NCBI GenBank assembly: GCA_021740915.1
Contig: JAIOYW010000007.1
Coordinates: 62,001 to 126,000 of the forward strand
Origin: Ignavibacteriales bacterium
GTDB taxonomy: Bacteria > Bacteroidota > Ignavibacteria > Ignavibacteriales > Melioribacteraceae
Length of the DNA: 64,000 nt
Reading direction: 5' to 3'
The position numbers were made by a program, and so were the translations under genes. The notes under the pieces are model-generated. The model ran no database searches and was not told the origin of the DNA. It worked only from the letters and a program-made list of their open reading frames with translations. Numbering within the stretch: position 1 is the first letter of the stretch; each line of letters starts with the position of its first letter. Shown here in pieces: positions 1 through 10,723 of this stretch.

Positions 1-846
1 CATGGCGGCATGACTGCAAATCTTAAATCCGGAACAATTCAGAAAGAATGTTTAAATAATCTTGAGGAAATATCGGCTGACATTGCTAAAAGAAAAACTG
101 TGCTTGTTGGCTCAAATATGTATGCTAATATTTCTGAAGAGATAAGAACTGTTTCCGGCACCAGAGAAATTTTTGAAATCCGAAAAGAGTATTTAAGAAA
201 ATTCAGATCAGCCGGAAATCCTAAAGTTCATGAAAAAGTACTCAATAAACTCCAGGCACTGAGTGAAAATCCAGACGAACTTGTTGAAACCGGAGCGGAA
301 GCTTTCTCTCTGGGTGCCACCCTTGGTGAAATATGCCGTGTACTGCGTTCTGGCACAGATACTGAAGCAGTAAGCAAATTAGAAAAAACAAGGGCTTCGG
401 CAAAGTTTGAATCCCTTCGTTTTAGTTCTTTGAAGTTTAAGGAAAGTAAGGGAAGATTACCGGAAATTTTTCTTGCTAATATGGGCTCATTAAAACAGTT
501 CAAAGCACGAGCTGACTTTTCAAAAGGCTTTTTCGAAGCTGGCGGATTCAGAATTAATTCCCCTGCTGGTTTTATGTCAGCAGATCAAGCGGTTGAGGCT
601 GCAGTATCTTCAAACGGCGATGCTGTCGTAATTTGTTCAACCGATGAGGCTTACCCGAACTTTGTACCTGCAATTGCAAGGGGTATAAAGAATAAAAAGC
701 CCGGAATAAAAGTAATTCTCGCCGGCTATCCCAAAGAACATATTGAGACTTTCAGAGCAGCAGGAATCGATGATTTTATTTACTTGGGAGCAGATGCTGC
801 CCGTATAATTTCGGGATTGTATTTAAGTATGGGGGTTGAACTCTGA
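1..846 (+). CDS. mutA: methylmalonyl-CoA mutase small subunit, 3' part
   Basis: Non-catalytic partner of the B12-dependent mutase that interconverts methylmalonyl-CoA and succinyl-CoA in the propionate pathway. The frame is open from base 1 (HGG before the Met at 10), and the HGGMTAN motif corresponds to an internal MutA/MutB barrel segment, so the gene starts upstream of the window and roughly its first half is missing. The last ~110 residues form a cobalamin-binding-like Rossmann domain without the DxHxxG motif, as expected for the small subunit. The stop shares one base with the mutB start, so the two are translationally coupled. Confidence 0.9.
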   Translation, partial: HGGMTANLKSGTIQKECLNNLEEISADIAKRKTVLVGSNMYANISEEIRTVSGTREIFEIRKEYLRKFRSAGNPKVHEKVLNKLQALSENPDELVETGAEAFSLGATLGEICRVLRSGTDTEAVSKLEKTRASAKFESLRFSSLKFKESKGRLPEIFLANMGSLKQFKARADFSKGFFEAGGFRINSPAGFMSADQAVEAAVSSNGDAVVICSTDEAYPNFVPAIARGIKNKKPGIKVILAGYPKEHIETFRAAGIDDFIYLGADAARIISGLYLSMGVEL

Positions 847-3032
847 TGAAAAAACCTGATTTCAAATCGTTAAAGTTATTTGATGGGAAAGCAACTGTAA
901 CTTATGAAGAATGGAAAAAAGCCTTCGCTGCAGAAACCGGTAAGGATCCATCTGAATATATCTGGCAGACTATGGAAAAAATATCCGTGCAGCCGTTTTA
1001 CAGCGAAAAAGATATTGAAGACATCGAACATGAAGGGTATCTTTCCGGAATTGCTCCTTTTTTAAGGGGACCTTATGCAAGTATGTATGTCATCCGCCCC
1101 TGGACTGTAAGACAATACGCGGGATTCTCGACAGCAGAAGAGAGTAATGCTTTTTATAGAAGAAACCTCGCTGCGGGACAAATGGGGCTCTCGGTCGCAT
1201 TCGATCTTGCCACTCATCGCGGTTATGATTCTGATCACCCCAGAGTCGTTGGTGATGTCGGGAAAGCCGGTGTTGCGATTGACAGCGTGGAGGACATGAA
1301 AATTCTTTTCAGAGAAATACCCCTGGATAAAATGTCAGTGTCGATGACTATGAACGGGGCAGTCCTTCCGGTAATGGCGTTTTATATTGTTGCAGCAGAG
1401 GAGCAGGGAGTTAACTGGGATCAGCTTTCCGGCACCATCCAGAACGACATTCTAAAGGAATACATGGTCCGGAATACATATATATATCCGCCGGAACACT
1501 CGATGAAAATAATTGCAGATATTTTTAGATTTACATCACAACATATGCCTAAATTCAACAGTATCAGCATCTCCGGTTACCATATGCAGGAAGCAGGTGC
1601 TACAGCTGATCTTGAGATGGCTTATACTTTAGCCGATGGACTCGAATACATACGCACAGGTATTAAATCCGGACTTGATATCGATCAGTTTGCTCCCCGC
1701 CTTTCTTTTTTCTGGGCACAGGGGATGAATTATTTTATGGAAATTGCAAAGATGAGGGCGGCCAGGATTATCTGGGCAAAGTTGATTAAACAGTTCAACC
1801 CGAAAAATCCAAAATCAATGTCCCTGAGAACACATTCACAGACTAGCGGATGGAGCCTTGCCGAACAGGATCCATTCAATAACGTGATCAGAACTTGTAT
1901 TGAAGCTATGGCAGCAGCGATGGGGCATACACAATCTCTCCACACCAATTCGCTTGATGAGGCAATAGCACTCCCAACTGACTTCTCAGCAAGGATTGCC
2001 CGTAACACTCAGTTATTCCTTCAGGATGAAACTGGAATAACAAAAGTTATCGATCCCTGGGGTGGTTCCTATTATCTTGAAGCGCTTACCGATGCACTTC
2101 TGAAAAAAGGCTGGGAACACATTAGTGAAGTTGAATCATTTGGCGGCATGACAAAGGCGATCGAAGCAGGTATTCCCAAGATGCGTATTGAAGAAGCTGC
2201 CGCAAGGAAACAGGCAAGGATAGATTCCGGGAAAGAAGTGATTGTAGGTGTTAATAAATATAAGCTCGATAAAGAAGACCCGATAGAAATTCTTGAGGTT
2301 GACAATACTGCTGTCCGTTTGTCACAGGTTAAAAAACTCGAGGAACTCCGCTCCGGACGTGACAATCAAAAAGTAATTGCGGCACTTGAAGCAATCACCC
2401 GATGTGTTGAAACAGGCCAAGGGAATCTTCTTGAACTTTCAGTGATTGCAGCCAGAGAACGCGCTTCTTTGGGTGAAATTTCAAATGCAATCGAGAAAGT
2501 TTCCGGCAGGTTTCAGGCAACGGCAAAAACGATTTCGGGAGTTTATTCCGGAGAATTCGGCGATAAGGAAGAGAATCAGGTTCTTCTCGTGCGGGCAAGA
2601 ACTGATGACTTTGCTGAAAAAGAAGGGCGCCGCCCCCGGATTCTTGTTGCCAAGATGGGGCAGGATGGACATGACCGCGGTGCCAAAGTTGTTGCTACTG
2701 CCTTCGCAGATATGGGATTTGATGTTGATATAGGGCCACTTTTCCAGACACCGGAAGAAACAGCCCGACAAGCTGTTGAAAACGATGTTCATTGCATTGG
2801 AATGAGTTCACTTGCCGCCGGACATAAAACCCTTCTACCGCAACTGATTGAAGAACTTGCAAAAGCAGGACGGGAAGATATTATTGTTATCGTAGGTGGT
2901 GTTATTCCGGCTCAGGACTATGATTTCCTCTATGAACACGGTGCAACTGCCATCTTTGGTCCAGGGACGAAAATCCCATACAGTGCAATGCAGATCATGG
3001 AAGAAATCGAAAAACGATTTATAACTGATTAA
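846..3032 (+). CDS. mutB: methylmalonyl-CoA mutase large (catalytic) subunit
   Basis: Catalytic adenosylcobalamin-dependent subunit, 728 aa, the usual length. The TIM-barrel substrate domain carries [12 protein letters not shown] (substrate-contacting Tyr), [10 protein letters not shown] (catalytic-site His) and [11 protein letters not shown]. The C-terminal domain has the base-off B12 motif DGHDRG (Asp607, His609 as lower axial ligand, Gly612). It follows mutA with a one-base overlap and ends at a clear terminator, so mutAB is the end of an operon. No meaB GTPase chaperone or epimerase is visible in the window. Assignment is by sequence recognition and is secure. Confidence 0.97.
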   Translation: MKKPDFKSLKLFDGKATVTYEEWKKAFAAETGKDPSEYIWQTMEKISVQPFYSEKDIEDIEHEGYLSGIAPFLRGPYASMYVIRPWTVRQYAGFSTAEESNAFYRRNLAAGQMGLSVAFDLATHRGYDSDHPRVVGDVGKAGVAIDSVEDMKILFREIPLDKMSVSMTMNGAVLPVMAFYIVAAEEQGVNWDQLSGTIQNDILKEYMVRNTYIYPPEHSMKIIADIFRFTSQHMPKFNSISISGYHMQEAGATADLEMAYTLADGLEYIRTGIKSGLDIDQFAPRLSFFWAQGMNYFMEIAKMRAARIIWAKLIKQFNPKNPKSMSLRTHSQTSGWSLAEQDPFNNVIRTCIEAMAAAMGHTQSLHTNSLDEAIALPTDFSARIARNTQLFLQDETGITKVIDPWGGSYYLEALTDALLKKGWEHISEVESFGGMTKAIEAGIPKMRIEEAAARKQARIDSGKEVIVGVNKYKLDKEDPIEILEVDNTAVRLSQVKKLEELRSGRDNQKVIAALEAITRCVETGQGNLLELSVIAARERASLGEISNAIEKVSGRFQATAKTISGVYSGEFGDKEENQVLLVRARTDDFAEKEGRRPRILVAKMGQDGHDRGAKVVATAFADMGFDVDIGPLFQTPEETARQAVENDVHCIGMSSLAAGHKTLLPQLIEELAKAGREDIIVIVGGVIPAQDYDFLYEHGATAIFGPGTKIPYSAMQIMEEIEKRFITD

Positions 3033-3049
3033 ACGATTTTATTCTGACA

Positions 3050-3081
3050 AAGCCGGATCGTTTAAGAGCCGGCTTTTTTTT
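3050..3081 (+). terminator. rho-independent terminator after mutB
   Basis: A 7-bp stem, AAGCCGG (3050-3056) with CCGGCTT (3069-3075), is followed by a run of eight T. It lies 18 nt after the mutB stop. Confidence 0.85.
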
Positions 3082-3271
3082 ACCATTGCCCGGTCAGCAG
3101 GCGTTTTCTAATCAAATCTGTTTTATATCATTGACACTTGAAGTTGCTGATAATAATTGATAGATTTAACCGTCATCAGAATTTGTATTTTTGCGTATCT
3201 GATTTCCATTATTGATCTGTTTTATGATTAAACCTTTTGTTTAATTTAATCTGGGGAGATTCAATCAGGGA

Positions 3272-4630
3272 ATGATGACCAATAAAAAAGTATTGATAAT
3301 TCTACCTGCCGGGGATAAGTACAGAATCACTTCTGTGGAACAAATTGTTCCCAAACGAAACATGCTCCGTTTTAGTATTTTGCCCCTTCTTCTTGTTGCT
3401 GCCCTCACACCTTCTGATTATGAGGTTGATATCTGCGATGAAAATGTCCAGATGCTCGATCTTAATACAGATGCCGGGATCATCGGAATAAGTTTTATGA
3501 CCGCTTTAGCTCCACGTGCTTTTGAGATTGCTGATTTTTTCAGAGCCCGAGGTAAAACTGTTATTGCAGGCGGATATTTCCCCACTCTCTGTCCGGAAGA
3601 GACTGTTTCTCATTTCGATAGCGTGATAATTGGTGATGCTGAAAATTTATGGACAAAAGCCCTTTATGATCTTGAAAACAGCAAAATTCAGAAAGTTTAC
3701 AAACATGCCCCTGATGAAGAAAGGGATCAGATTCCAGTACCCAGGCGCGATCTGATCAGAAAAATATCTAAATATTACGTAACAATAAACGCAATCCAGG
3801 TTGGCAGAGGCTGCTATAATAAGTGCAGATTCTGTTCTGTGACTGCTTTTTATAAAGGCAAATATTCCCGGAGACCAGTCTTTGATATTATATCCGAATT
3901 GAAAGGTGTGTCACGTGAATTAATTTTTGTTGACGATAATATTATCAGCGAGCCTGAATATTCCAAAGAACTTTTTCGGAAAATAATGCCTCTAAAAAAA
4001 CGCTGGGTAAGCCAGTGTTCACTCAAGATAGCAGATGATCCGGAATTACTCGCACTAGCAAAAAAATCGGGCTGCTTCGGTCTGTTTATAGGAATTGAGA
4101 ATATATGCCCGCTGAATTTACGCAAAATGGATAAAGAATTTAACCTGGAAAGGGACATTTCTGAACGTATAAAGATAATTCGGAATGCGGGCATTGGTAT
4201 TGTTGCAGGACTTATTGTCGGAATGGACGGAGATGATGTAACAGTTTTTAGAAACACACTTAATTTTCTAAAAAATACTGGTATTGATGCTATACAGGTC
4301 AATATTATGACTCCTTTGCCTGGAACACCGCTCTACAAGGAATTTGCGGAATCAGGAAGAATAGCTGATATTGATTACAGCCACTACGATTTTCGGCATG
4401 TAGTTATCCATCCCTTAATGATGACTCCGGCTGAATTACAGAACGGAGCAGATTGGATATATTCTCAATTCTATCGACTCGATAATATAATAATGCGTTT
4501 TCTCAGATCGTTATTTGTAATTGGCCTGGTCAATTCGTTTTTTTCGCTCAGGCTGAACCTGACATACCGATATGACAATAAGCGCGAAAAAATTTATGGA
4601 CACGATCCATCTGTGAAATTATCGGATTAA
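3272..4630 (+). CDS. B12-binding-domain radical SAM protein
   Basis: 452 aa. The N-terminal ~150 residues resemble the Rossmann-like cobalamin-binding domain found in this radical SAM subfamily (VLIILPAG start, GIIGISFMT, VIAGGYFPT) but have no DxHxxG, which is common in the family. A radical SAM barrel follows, with the CxxxCxxC [4Fe-4S] motif at Cys181, Cys185 and Cys188. The C-terminal part resembles the DUF4070-like tail of methylase or cyclase members. Substrate is unknown; related proteins modify lipids or peptides. It is monocistronic, with AT-rich DNA on both sides. Two Met codons in tandem (3272, 3275) are both possible starts. Confidence 0.8.
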   Translation: MMTNKKVLIILPAGDKYRITSVEQIVPKRNMLRFSILPLLLVAALTPSDYEVDICDENVQMLDLNTDAGIIGISFMTALAPRAFEIADFFRARGKTVIAGGYFPTLCPEETVSHFDSVIIGDAENLWTKALYDLENSKIQKVYKHAPDEERDQIPVPRRDLIRKISKYYVTINAIQVGRGCYNKCRFCSVTAFYKGKYSRRPVFDIISELKGVSRELIFVDDNIISEPEYSKELFRKIMPLKKRWVSQCSLKIADDPELLALAKKSGCFGLFIGIENICPLNLRKMDKEFNLERDISERIKIIRNAGIGIVAGLIVGMDGDDVTVFRNTLNFLKNTGIDAIQVNIMTPLPGTPLYKEFAESGRIADIDYSHYDFRHVVIHPLMMTPAELQNGADWIYSQFYRLDNIIMRFLRSLFVIGLVNSFFSLRLNLTYRYDNKREKIYGHDPSVKLSD

Positions 4631-4942
4631 AGGCTGTTTTCGGTATAACCACATAATATTATACTTCAAACTATAACCATTTCAAAAAAAGTCCGAATAA
4701 TATCGAGGCTGCAACAATATCAGAAGTATCATAAGTTCATTTTTGAAAGCCAAAGTATAGATGTGACTTCGTTTCGTATAAGATAAGTTTCATTATTTTT
4801 AGAATGTCGGATTTCAAATCATCATTCTTTAGTAATGTTTCCTATGTTAATATAATTGATATTTGACTGACTTCTTTCTACATTTAAAACTAGAATAATT
4901 TGACGTTAAGGCATATCAGCCAATAATTTCAGGGGTTGCACT
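4631..4942. other. intergenic, nothing recognised
   Basis: 312 bp of AT-rich DNA between the radical SAM gene and cydA. No ORF, hairpin with T-run or convincing promoter was seen; it presumably holds the cydA promoter. Confidence 0.5.
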
Positions 4943-6319
4943 TTGGATGTTGAAATTCTTGCCAGATTACAATTTGCTTTTACAATTTCATTCCATTATA
5001 TCTATCCGCCTTTAAGTATAGGTCTCGGACTCCTGCTTGTCGTAATGGAAGGAATTTACCTCCGGACTGGCAATAAAATCTATGAAACAATGACCCGATT
5101 CTGGGTGAAGATTTTTGCTTTAATATTCGGAATAGGGGTTGCCACCGGAATTGTTATGGAATTTGAATTCGGTACGAACTGGGCAGTTTATTCAAAATAC
5201 GTCGGCGACATTTTCGGCAGTGCTCTTGCTGCTGAAGGATTATTTGCCTTTGCACTCGAATCGGGATTTCTGGGAGTGCTGCTTTTTGGATGGAATAAGG
5301 TTTCCCCGAAAGTGCATTTTATCTCAACACTTGGAGTTTCATTTGGATCAATATTTTCTGCAATCTGGATTGTTGTTGCAAACAGCTGGATGCAGACACC
5401 TGCCGGATATAAAATAGTCGGGGAAGGATTATTTGCAAGAGCTGAGATCACCGATTTTTGGGCTATGGTATTTAACCCTTCTTCGATCGATCGCCTGACT
5501 CATGTGCTGCTGGGAGCATTTCTTGCAGGGGCATTTCTGGTTATGAGCGTAAACGCATGGTACATCCTGAAAGGTAAATATAAAGAAATAGCCGAGCCAG
5601 GGTTTAAGATAGCTTTAATAGCGGCAACTGCTTTCTCTTTATTACAACTTATCAGCGGTCATAGTTCAGCAGATGGTGTTGCAATCAACCAGCCGGAAAA
5701 ACTTGCTGCTTTTGAGGGGCATTACGACTCAAGTGCAGTGGCAGATATGTATGTTTTTGGCTGGGTAGATGACGAAAATCAGAAAGTTTCCGGTATTGCA
5801 ATTCCTAAATTACTTACTTTTCTTATCCATCAGGATTTTACGACTCCAATCAAAGGGCTGAATGCATTCCCGGTCAAAAACCGTCCCGGTAACGTGAATC
5901 TGATATTTCAGACATACCATCTTATGGTCTCACTTGGAATGATTATGATCGGATTAAGCCTTTTCGGACTTTTTATGTTATTGAGAGGACGATTATTTAA
6001 TTCGAAATGGTTGATGTGGATTTTTGTATTTGCTGTGCTTTTTCCGCAGATCGCCAATCATATTGGATGGTTTTCTGCAGAACTCGGACGACAGCCATGG
6101 ATTGTATATGGATTACTGCGTACATCCGATGCCATCTCGAAAAGTGTATCTGCATCTGAAATATGGTTTTCTCTTATTTTGTTTACAATCGTTTACTCGT
6201 TTTTATTCCTTTTATTCATATATCTGCTGAGTAAAAAGATTCTGAGTGGTCCATATTCATACTCGGAAGAATCACACCGTTCACGCCAAAAAGAAGTATT
6301 ATCGGGAGAATACAATTGA
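4943..6319 (+). CDS. cydA: cytochrome bd ubiquinol oxidase subunit I
   Basis: Membrane subunit of the high-affinity bd-type quinol oxidase, which reduces O2 to water without pumping protons. 458 aa with about nine hydrophobic segments. Visible landmarks are the N-terminal haem-ligand His18 in SFHYIYPP, the AAEGLFAFALESGF helix with the two conserved Glu, LTHVLLGAFLAG (second haem His) and the family signature GRQPW. The Q loop is of the short type. It starts at TTG (4943) behind CAGGGG. Its stop overlaps the next gene by 4 nt. Confidence 0.95.
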   Translation: MDVEILARLQFAFTISFHYIYPPLSIGLGLLLVVMEGIYLRTGNKIYETMTRFWVKIFALIFGIGVATGIVMEFEFGTNWAVYSKYVGDIFGSALAAEGLFAFALESGFLGVLLFGWNKVSPKVHFISTLGVSFGSIFSAIWIVVANSWMQTPAGYKIVGEGLFARAEITDFWAMVFNPSSIDRLTHVLLGAFLAGAFLVMSVNAWYILKGKYKEIAEPGFKIALIAATAFSLLQLISGHSSADGVAINQPEKLAAFEGHYDSSAVADMYVFGWVDDENQKVSGIAIPKLLTFLIHQDFTTPIKGLNAFPVKNRPGNVNLIFQTYHLMVSLGMIMIGLSLFGLFMLLRGRLFNSKWLMWIFVFAVLFPQIANHIGWFSAELGRQPWIVYGLLRTSDAISKSVSASEIWFSLILFTIVYSFLFLLFIYLLSKKILSGPYSYSEESHRSRQKEVLSGEYN

Positions 6320-6918
6320 AAAAGATATTATTAATCAACTTGTTAATAAGCACAATAATATTTATTTCCTGCAACGGAAAAGATGAAGAACAGAGCGTAT
6401 TTCTTCAGGAAAACAGATTCGAGAAAGTATATGCCCGAATGGGAGATTCTGTTTCCACTAAAGTTCATGAAGAACTTCTACGGCATCTTTCAAATGCTAT
6501 TGCAGAAGGTGGTACGGCTCATGCAGTAAACTTCTGCAGCCTCAATGCTTTAAATATAATGGACTCCTTGTCAAAAGTTTATAATTGTGATATCAGGAGA
6601 ATTTCGCAGAAATACCGTAATCTGAAAGACAAACCGGTAACTAAACTGGAGCTGGATAAGTTGAAGGAATTTGAAAAAAGAGCCGCAACTGGAGATAAGC
6701 TAAAACCGGTTACAGTCCAGGACAATAATAAAATATATTATTTTAAGCCTATATTCACCGGCATGCCTCTTTGCCTAAACTGTCACGGTGTTGAAAATAC
6801 TGATATTCAGCCTGATGTTTTAGCAAAAATAAAAGAATTATACCCCGGTGACAAAGCACGGGAATATGCACTCGGAGATTTCCGGGGAGCCTGGTTTATT
6901 ACTTTTCTTAGAAACTGA
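6316..6918 (+). CDS. DUF3365 (Tll0287-like) c-type haem lipoprotein
   Basis: 200 aa. A lipoprotein-type signal peptide ends at Cys19 (FISCNGK). The body resembles the DUF3365/Tll0287 family, with a C-terminal CxxCH haem-attachment site at Cys153, Cys156 and His157 (CLNCHG). It is expected to be anchored on the periplasmic face as a redox or sensor protein. The TTG start (6316) overlaps the cydA stop and has GGGAG at 6304-6308. It is sandwiched between cydA and cydB, so a role with the bd oxidase (electron donor, haem delivery or redox sensing) is likely but is inference. Confidence 0.8.
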   Translation: MKKILLINLLISTIIFISCNGKDEEQSVFLQENRFEKVYARMGDSVSTKVHEELLRHLSNAIAEGGTAHAVNFCSLNALNIMDSLSKVYNCDIRRISQKYRNLKDKPVTKLELDKLKEFEKRAATGDKLKPVTVQDNNKIYYFKPIFTGMPLCLNCHGVENTDIQPDVLAKIKELYPGDKAREYALGDFRGAWFITFLRN

Positions 6919-6925
6919 TGCTGGT

Positions 6926-7963
6926 ATGGAAACATTTTTAGGAATCGAATATTCAACCTGGTGGTTTCTGATTATTGGGGCAACAGTTACAGGTTATGCA
7001 ATACTTGACGGATTTGATCTCGGAGTTGGGGCGTTGCATCTTTTTCTTCGGTCTGAAGAACACAGGCGTATATCAATCAATGCAATCGGTCCGGTTTGGG
7101 ATGGAAATGAGGTATGGCTGGTTATCACAGGTGGAGCGCTATTCGCAGGATTTCCTCCTCTTTATGCTGAATTGCTCTCGGCGTTTTATATTCCGATCAT
7201 CCTTTTTCTTGTAATGCTTATTTTCCGCGCCGTTTCCATAGAATTCCGAAGCAAAGAGCCTATGGCATGGTGGAGAAAATTCTGGGATGTTATGTTTAGC
7301 TCCTCAAGTATAATTCTCTCTCTTGCACTCGGAATGGTACTAGGTAATGTCCTGCAGGGAATTCCTATTAATGCTCAGGGTGAATATGTAACTTCCGCCG
7401 GATTCAGTTTTATTAATCCCTTTTCTTTAATTGTGGCATTTACTACACTTTCTCTTTTTATGATGCATGGCGCTCTCTATCTTGTGATGAAAACAGAAGG
7501 CAGATTATTTGCCCAGTTAACAATAATAACAAAGAATTCCACCCGGGCATTTGAATTCTTTTTCCTCATACTAACTCTTTATACTCTTCTTTACGTCCCT
7601 CACCTTATTGAAAAACTTCAGGCAAACCCATGGCTGTTTGTGATTCCGGTATTTATGGCATTAGCCGTTATGAATATTACGCGCCAGACTTCAAAAAGAA
7701 ATTATGGGTTGGCATTTGTTTCATCGGCAGTTGTTATCAGTCTCCTCCTGATAGTCGTTTCAACCGGTCTTTACCCGACACTCTTATATTCAAGTTTGGA
7801 ACCCGGATTCAGCCTTACTGTGGCGAACGCTTCAGCGTCGGAAAAATCGCTTGGGATTATGCTGGTTATCGCGGCTATCGCAACACCCCTCGTTGCTGCT
7901 TACACCGGCTTTGTTTTCTGGACATTCAGGGGGAAAGTTAAAATGGATGAGCACAGCTATTGA
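6926..7963 (+). CDS. cydB: cytochrome bd ubiquinol oxidase subunit II
   Basis: Second membrane subunit of the bd oxidase, 345 aa from the ATG at 6926. A longer frame is open to 6848, but that extension overlaps the haem lipoprotein and is not CydB-like. The protein opens with the usual STWWFLIIG and YAILDGFDLGVG, followed by IGPVWDGNEVWLV and GGALFAGFP, which are family hallmarks. About eight transmembrane segments are visible. It completes the operon; no small CydX-like ORF was found downstream. Confidence 0.95.
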   Translation: METFLGIEYSTWWFLIIGATVTGYAILDGFDLGVGALHLFLRSEEHRRISINAIGPVWDGNEVWLVITGGALFAGFPPLYAELLSAFYIPIILFLVMLIFRAVSIEFRSKEPMAWWRKFWDVMFSSSSIILSLALGMVLGNVLQGIPINAQGEYVTSAGFSFINPFSLIVAFTTLSLFMMHGALYLVMKTEGRLFAQLTIITKNSTRAFEFFFLILTLYTLLYVPHLIEKLQANPWLFVIPVFMALAVMNITRQTSKRNYGLAFVSSAVVISLLLIVVSTGLYPTLLYSSLEPGFSLTVANASASEKSLGIMLVIAAIATPLVAAYTGFVFWTFRGKVKMDEHSY

Positions 7964-8148
7964 GGAACTTTACCCGATCAGTAAAAATAAACCGGTATCT
8001 CGTTCTCTCATAAGACGGTTTTCGTTCCCGTAGTATTCTTGAGAATCAGTCCCACTTACATCTGCGATTCAGTCAAAAATGGAACCAAAAAACAATCTGT
8101 ACAGGTCCCGGAGTTAAATAAGCTGAAGGGTACGATTAAAAATCCCGC

Positions 8149-9141
8149 TCAGCCCTGCCTCTCCATCATATCGAGCAAATATCTTAAAGATTTGTCATAG
8201 AGATCGGCAAGGATCTCCATATGTTCTGCTTTGATCCTGATCAGATTCTGTGTATTCATAATTGCCTGTTCGGGCGTTTTTATTCCGGGAATTACTGTGC
8301 TAACTCCTTTTAGTGATAAGATAAACGAAAGGGCAAACTCTGTTTTGGATATTCCGTAAGTCTCCTGAATCTGCCATACCGGTTTCAAATCTTCGATAGC
8401 CTTTACCAGTATTTCCGGAGTAAGTCTGAATCGGCGATGATCATTTTCTCTAAAAGTTGTTTCTACAGTAAATTTGCCTGTCAATAAACCAAACTGAACC
8501 GGCATCCGGGCAATAACACCAAATCCTTTTTCAGATGCTTCCTTAGCAAGAATCGCAGCCTTTTGGTTTATAAGATTCAGAACTATCTGGATTCCGTGGC
8601 CAAGTTTATTGGTAAAAAGATATTCAGCCTCAGGAAAAGGGTTAAAAGTATTGAGAGATACACCCCAGTATCGGATTTTTCCCATTGCTTCCAGTTCATG
8701 CATTGCCTCAATACAGTCACCTTGTAAAAAATGCTCGAGGCGGGCTGAATGAAGCTGATAATAGTCAATCTGATCTCTTTTCAATCGAATCAGACTTTCT
8801 TCACAAGCTTTAATAATTCGTTTTTTGGAATAATCGACTGCAGGTTTTTTATCATCTGAGATGACATGTCCACCTTTCGTTGCAATAATAACCTTACCAC
8901 TATTCCCAAAAACTTTGCCTATTAATTCTTCAGAATGTCCGAGTCCATAAAAATCCGCAGTATCAAAAAAATTAATTCCGCGGTCGAAAGCTTTATTCAG
9001 CGCATATATAGATGTTGTATCATTAACTTCGCCCCACCCGATTGGCACCTCGCCTACCATCGATGGTCCTCCAATCCCCCATGCACCGAAACCAATTTCG
9101 CTTACTTCCAAGTCGGTTTTACCAAATTTCCTATATTTCAT
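8149..9141 (-). CDS. aldo/keto reductase
   Basis: 330 aa NAD(P)H-dependent oxidoreductase of the aldo/keto reductase superfamily, of the bacterial general type. The catalytic tetrad can be placed at Asp60, Tyr65, Lys89 and His131 (FFDTADFYG, ATKGGH, YYQLHSA). The C-terminal IPGIKTPEQ is the usual NADP-binding loop. AGGAAG lies upstream of the ATG. It is last in a tight minus-strand operon behind an aldehyde dehydrogenase (4-nt gap) and an SDR, suggesting processing of an alcohol/aldehyde/ketone substrate. The actual substrate cannot be read from sequence. Confidence 0.93.
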   Translation of the reverse strand: MKYRKFGKTDLEVSEIGFGAWGIGGPSMVGEVPIGWGEVNDTTSIYALNKAFDRGINFFDTADFYGLGHSEELIGKVFGNSGKVIIATKGGHVISDDKKPAVDYSKKRIIKACEESLIRLKRDQIDYYQLHSARLEHFLQGDCIEAMHELEAMGKIRYWGVSLNTFNPFPEAEYLFTNKLGHGIQIVLNLINQKAAILAKEASEKGFGVIARMPVQFGLLTGKFTVETTFRENDHRRFRLTPEILVKAIEDLKPVWQIQETYGISKTEFALSFILSLKGVSTVIPGIKTPEQAIMNTQNLIRIKAEHMEILADLYDKSLRYLLDMMERQG

Positions 9142-9145
9142 GGTT

Positions 9146-10723
9146 CTACTTCCTGAACATTCTGAAAAGTATTGAAATTACGTCCCGCGCGCCTGCTGAT
9201 TTTTGTCTCAATTGGGGAGCGTAAAGAAGGCTGCCAATTCCTTTTATACCCCGATACAGTTTTTCTGAATATGGGTGCCACCACAAATTTTTCCTAAGAA
9301 AAGGCATAAAATCGTTTACAATCACTTTAGGCTGCGTCATTTCAGCGAAGCCCAGTTCCCCATGAGTTCTGCCAATACTTGACTCCTTGAAACCACCCCA
9401 CGGCGTTTCAGCTAAACCATGACTCATTAGATGATCATTTATTGTTACAGCTCCTGCATTGATTTGACGGGCGATTTTGACTGCTTTTCTTCTGTTCTTT
9501 GACCAGACTGATGCGGTAAGTCCCAGATTCGAATCATTTGCTAAACGGATTGCTTCATTTATTTCGTTGTATTTCATCACCCCTATAACCGGTCCAAATG
9601 TTTCCTCCTGCATAAGAATCATTGAATGGTCAACCTCAGTCATAAGCACAGCCGGCATAAACAGTCCGTCTTTAGAATCCTCTGGAACTGAGGAGCTGGC
9701 AAATACCTTGGCACCTTTTTCAATCGCTTCAGTAATATGAGCGTTTACAGTTTCCTTTTGTTTCCTGGTTGTTATGCAACCCATGTCTGAATTGTAACTT
9801 ACTCCGTTTCCTACCCTGAAGGAATTCAGACGCTCCTTCATGATCCCAAGAAATTGATCATAAACTTCCGCATCAACATATATTCTTTCCACACCTCCAC
9901 AGGACTGTCCTCCGTTGGAAAACCCAGCCCAAAGCGCCCCTGAAGCTGCCCGCTCAAGATCGGCATCTTCACACACGATCATCGGATCGTTTCCTCCGAG
10001 TTCAAGGCAGAGGGGTGTAAGGGTTTCCGCGGCTTTCGCCATTAATTTCTTTCCAACAGCAACTGAACCCGTAAAAAATAATTTATTTATTCCTGATTCG
10101 AGAAATGTATCCCCTGCAATTCTTCCCGGTATGTTTATATATTGAAAAACACCTTTTGGAAGTCCGGAATTTTCAAATACTTCTTTAATTTTTTCTCCGA
10201 CAAGCTGAGTTTCAGATGCAGCCTTGAAAATAATAGCGTTGCCTGCCAGAAGTCCCATAATTATCTCTGAGACAGGAATTGCAAAGGGATAATTCCATGG
10301 CGAGATAATACCAACCACCCCGAAAGGAACTCTTGTAATTTTTCCTCGTTTGTACAGAAAAAAAAGATTCCCGGTACCGGTTGACCGGTCCTTCAAAAAT
10401 ACCGGAGCCCTGCGGGCATAATAATCTGCTGCCATCATTGCCGGAAGCACTTCTGTCGCCATTGCATCGTTGATCGTTTTGCCGTTATCTGCTGAAATTG
10501 TACGTGCAATTAAATCAGCATTAGTATAAATATGGCTGCGCACTTTGCGGATAATCTTCCTTCTTTCAGCAATCGGAACGAGAGTCCACTCTTTCTGTGC
10601 GGTCGATGCAAGTCTCACTGCCTGTGAAATATCTTCGATAGTATTAACAGGCACTCTGCCAATTACTTTCCCTGTTGCAGGGTCAAAACAATCCATTAAT
10701 TCTTTTGCTATATTTTCAGACAT
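9146..10723 (-). CDS. NAD(P)-dependent aldehyde dehydrogenase
   Basis: 525 aa from the ATG at 10723 (AAGGG upstream); a start at 10744 would add seven residues and deepen the overlap with the SDR gene. Oxidises aldehydes to acids. Seen are the cofactor segment GIISPWNYPFAIP, FTGSVAVGKKL, the active-site Glu in LCLELGGNDP and the nucleophile Cys in NGGQSCGG. The C-terminal ~60 residues after the core (FLRKNLWWHPYSE) match the succinate-semialdehyde/fatty-aldehyde-type branch. It is in an operon with an SDR and an aldo/keto reductase. Confidence 0.95.
   Translation of the reverse strand: MSENIAKELMDCFDPATGKVIGRVPVNTIEDISQAVRLASTAQKEWTLVPIAERRKIIRKVRSHIYTNADLIARTISADNGKTINDAMATEVLPAMMAADYYARRAPVFLKDRSTGTGNLFFLYKRGKITRVPFGVVGIISPWNYPFAIPVSEIIMGLLAGNAIIFKAASETQLVGEKIKEVFENSGLPKGVFQYINIPGRIAGDTFLESGINKLFFTGSVAVGKKLMAKAAETLTPLCLELGGNDPMIVCEDADLERAASGALWAGFSNGGQSCGGVERIYVDAEVYDQFLGIMKERLNSFRVGNGVSYNSDMGCITTRKQKETVNAHITEAIEKGAKVFASSSVPEDSKDGLFMPAVLMTEVDHSMILMQEETFGPVIGVMKYNEINEAIRLANDSNLGLTASVWSKNRRKAVKIARQINAGAVTINDHLMSHGLAETPWGGFKESSIGRTHGELGFAEMTQPKVIVNDFMPFLRKNLWWHPYSEKLYRGIKGIGSLLYAPQLRQKSAGARDVISILFRMFRK

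Noticed and set aside
7946-8033. Possible CydX-like small ORF after cydB
   Set aside because: The frame has no hydrophobic helix and overlaps the cydB stop; it does not resemble CydX.
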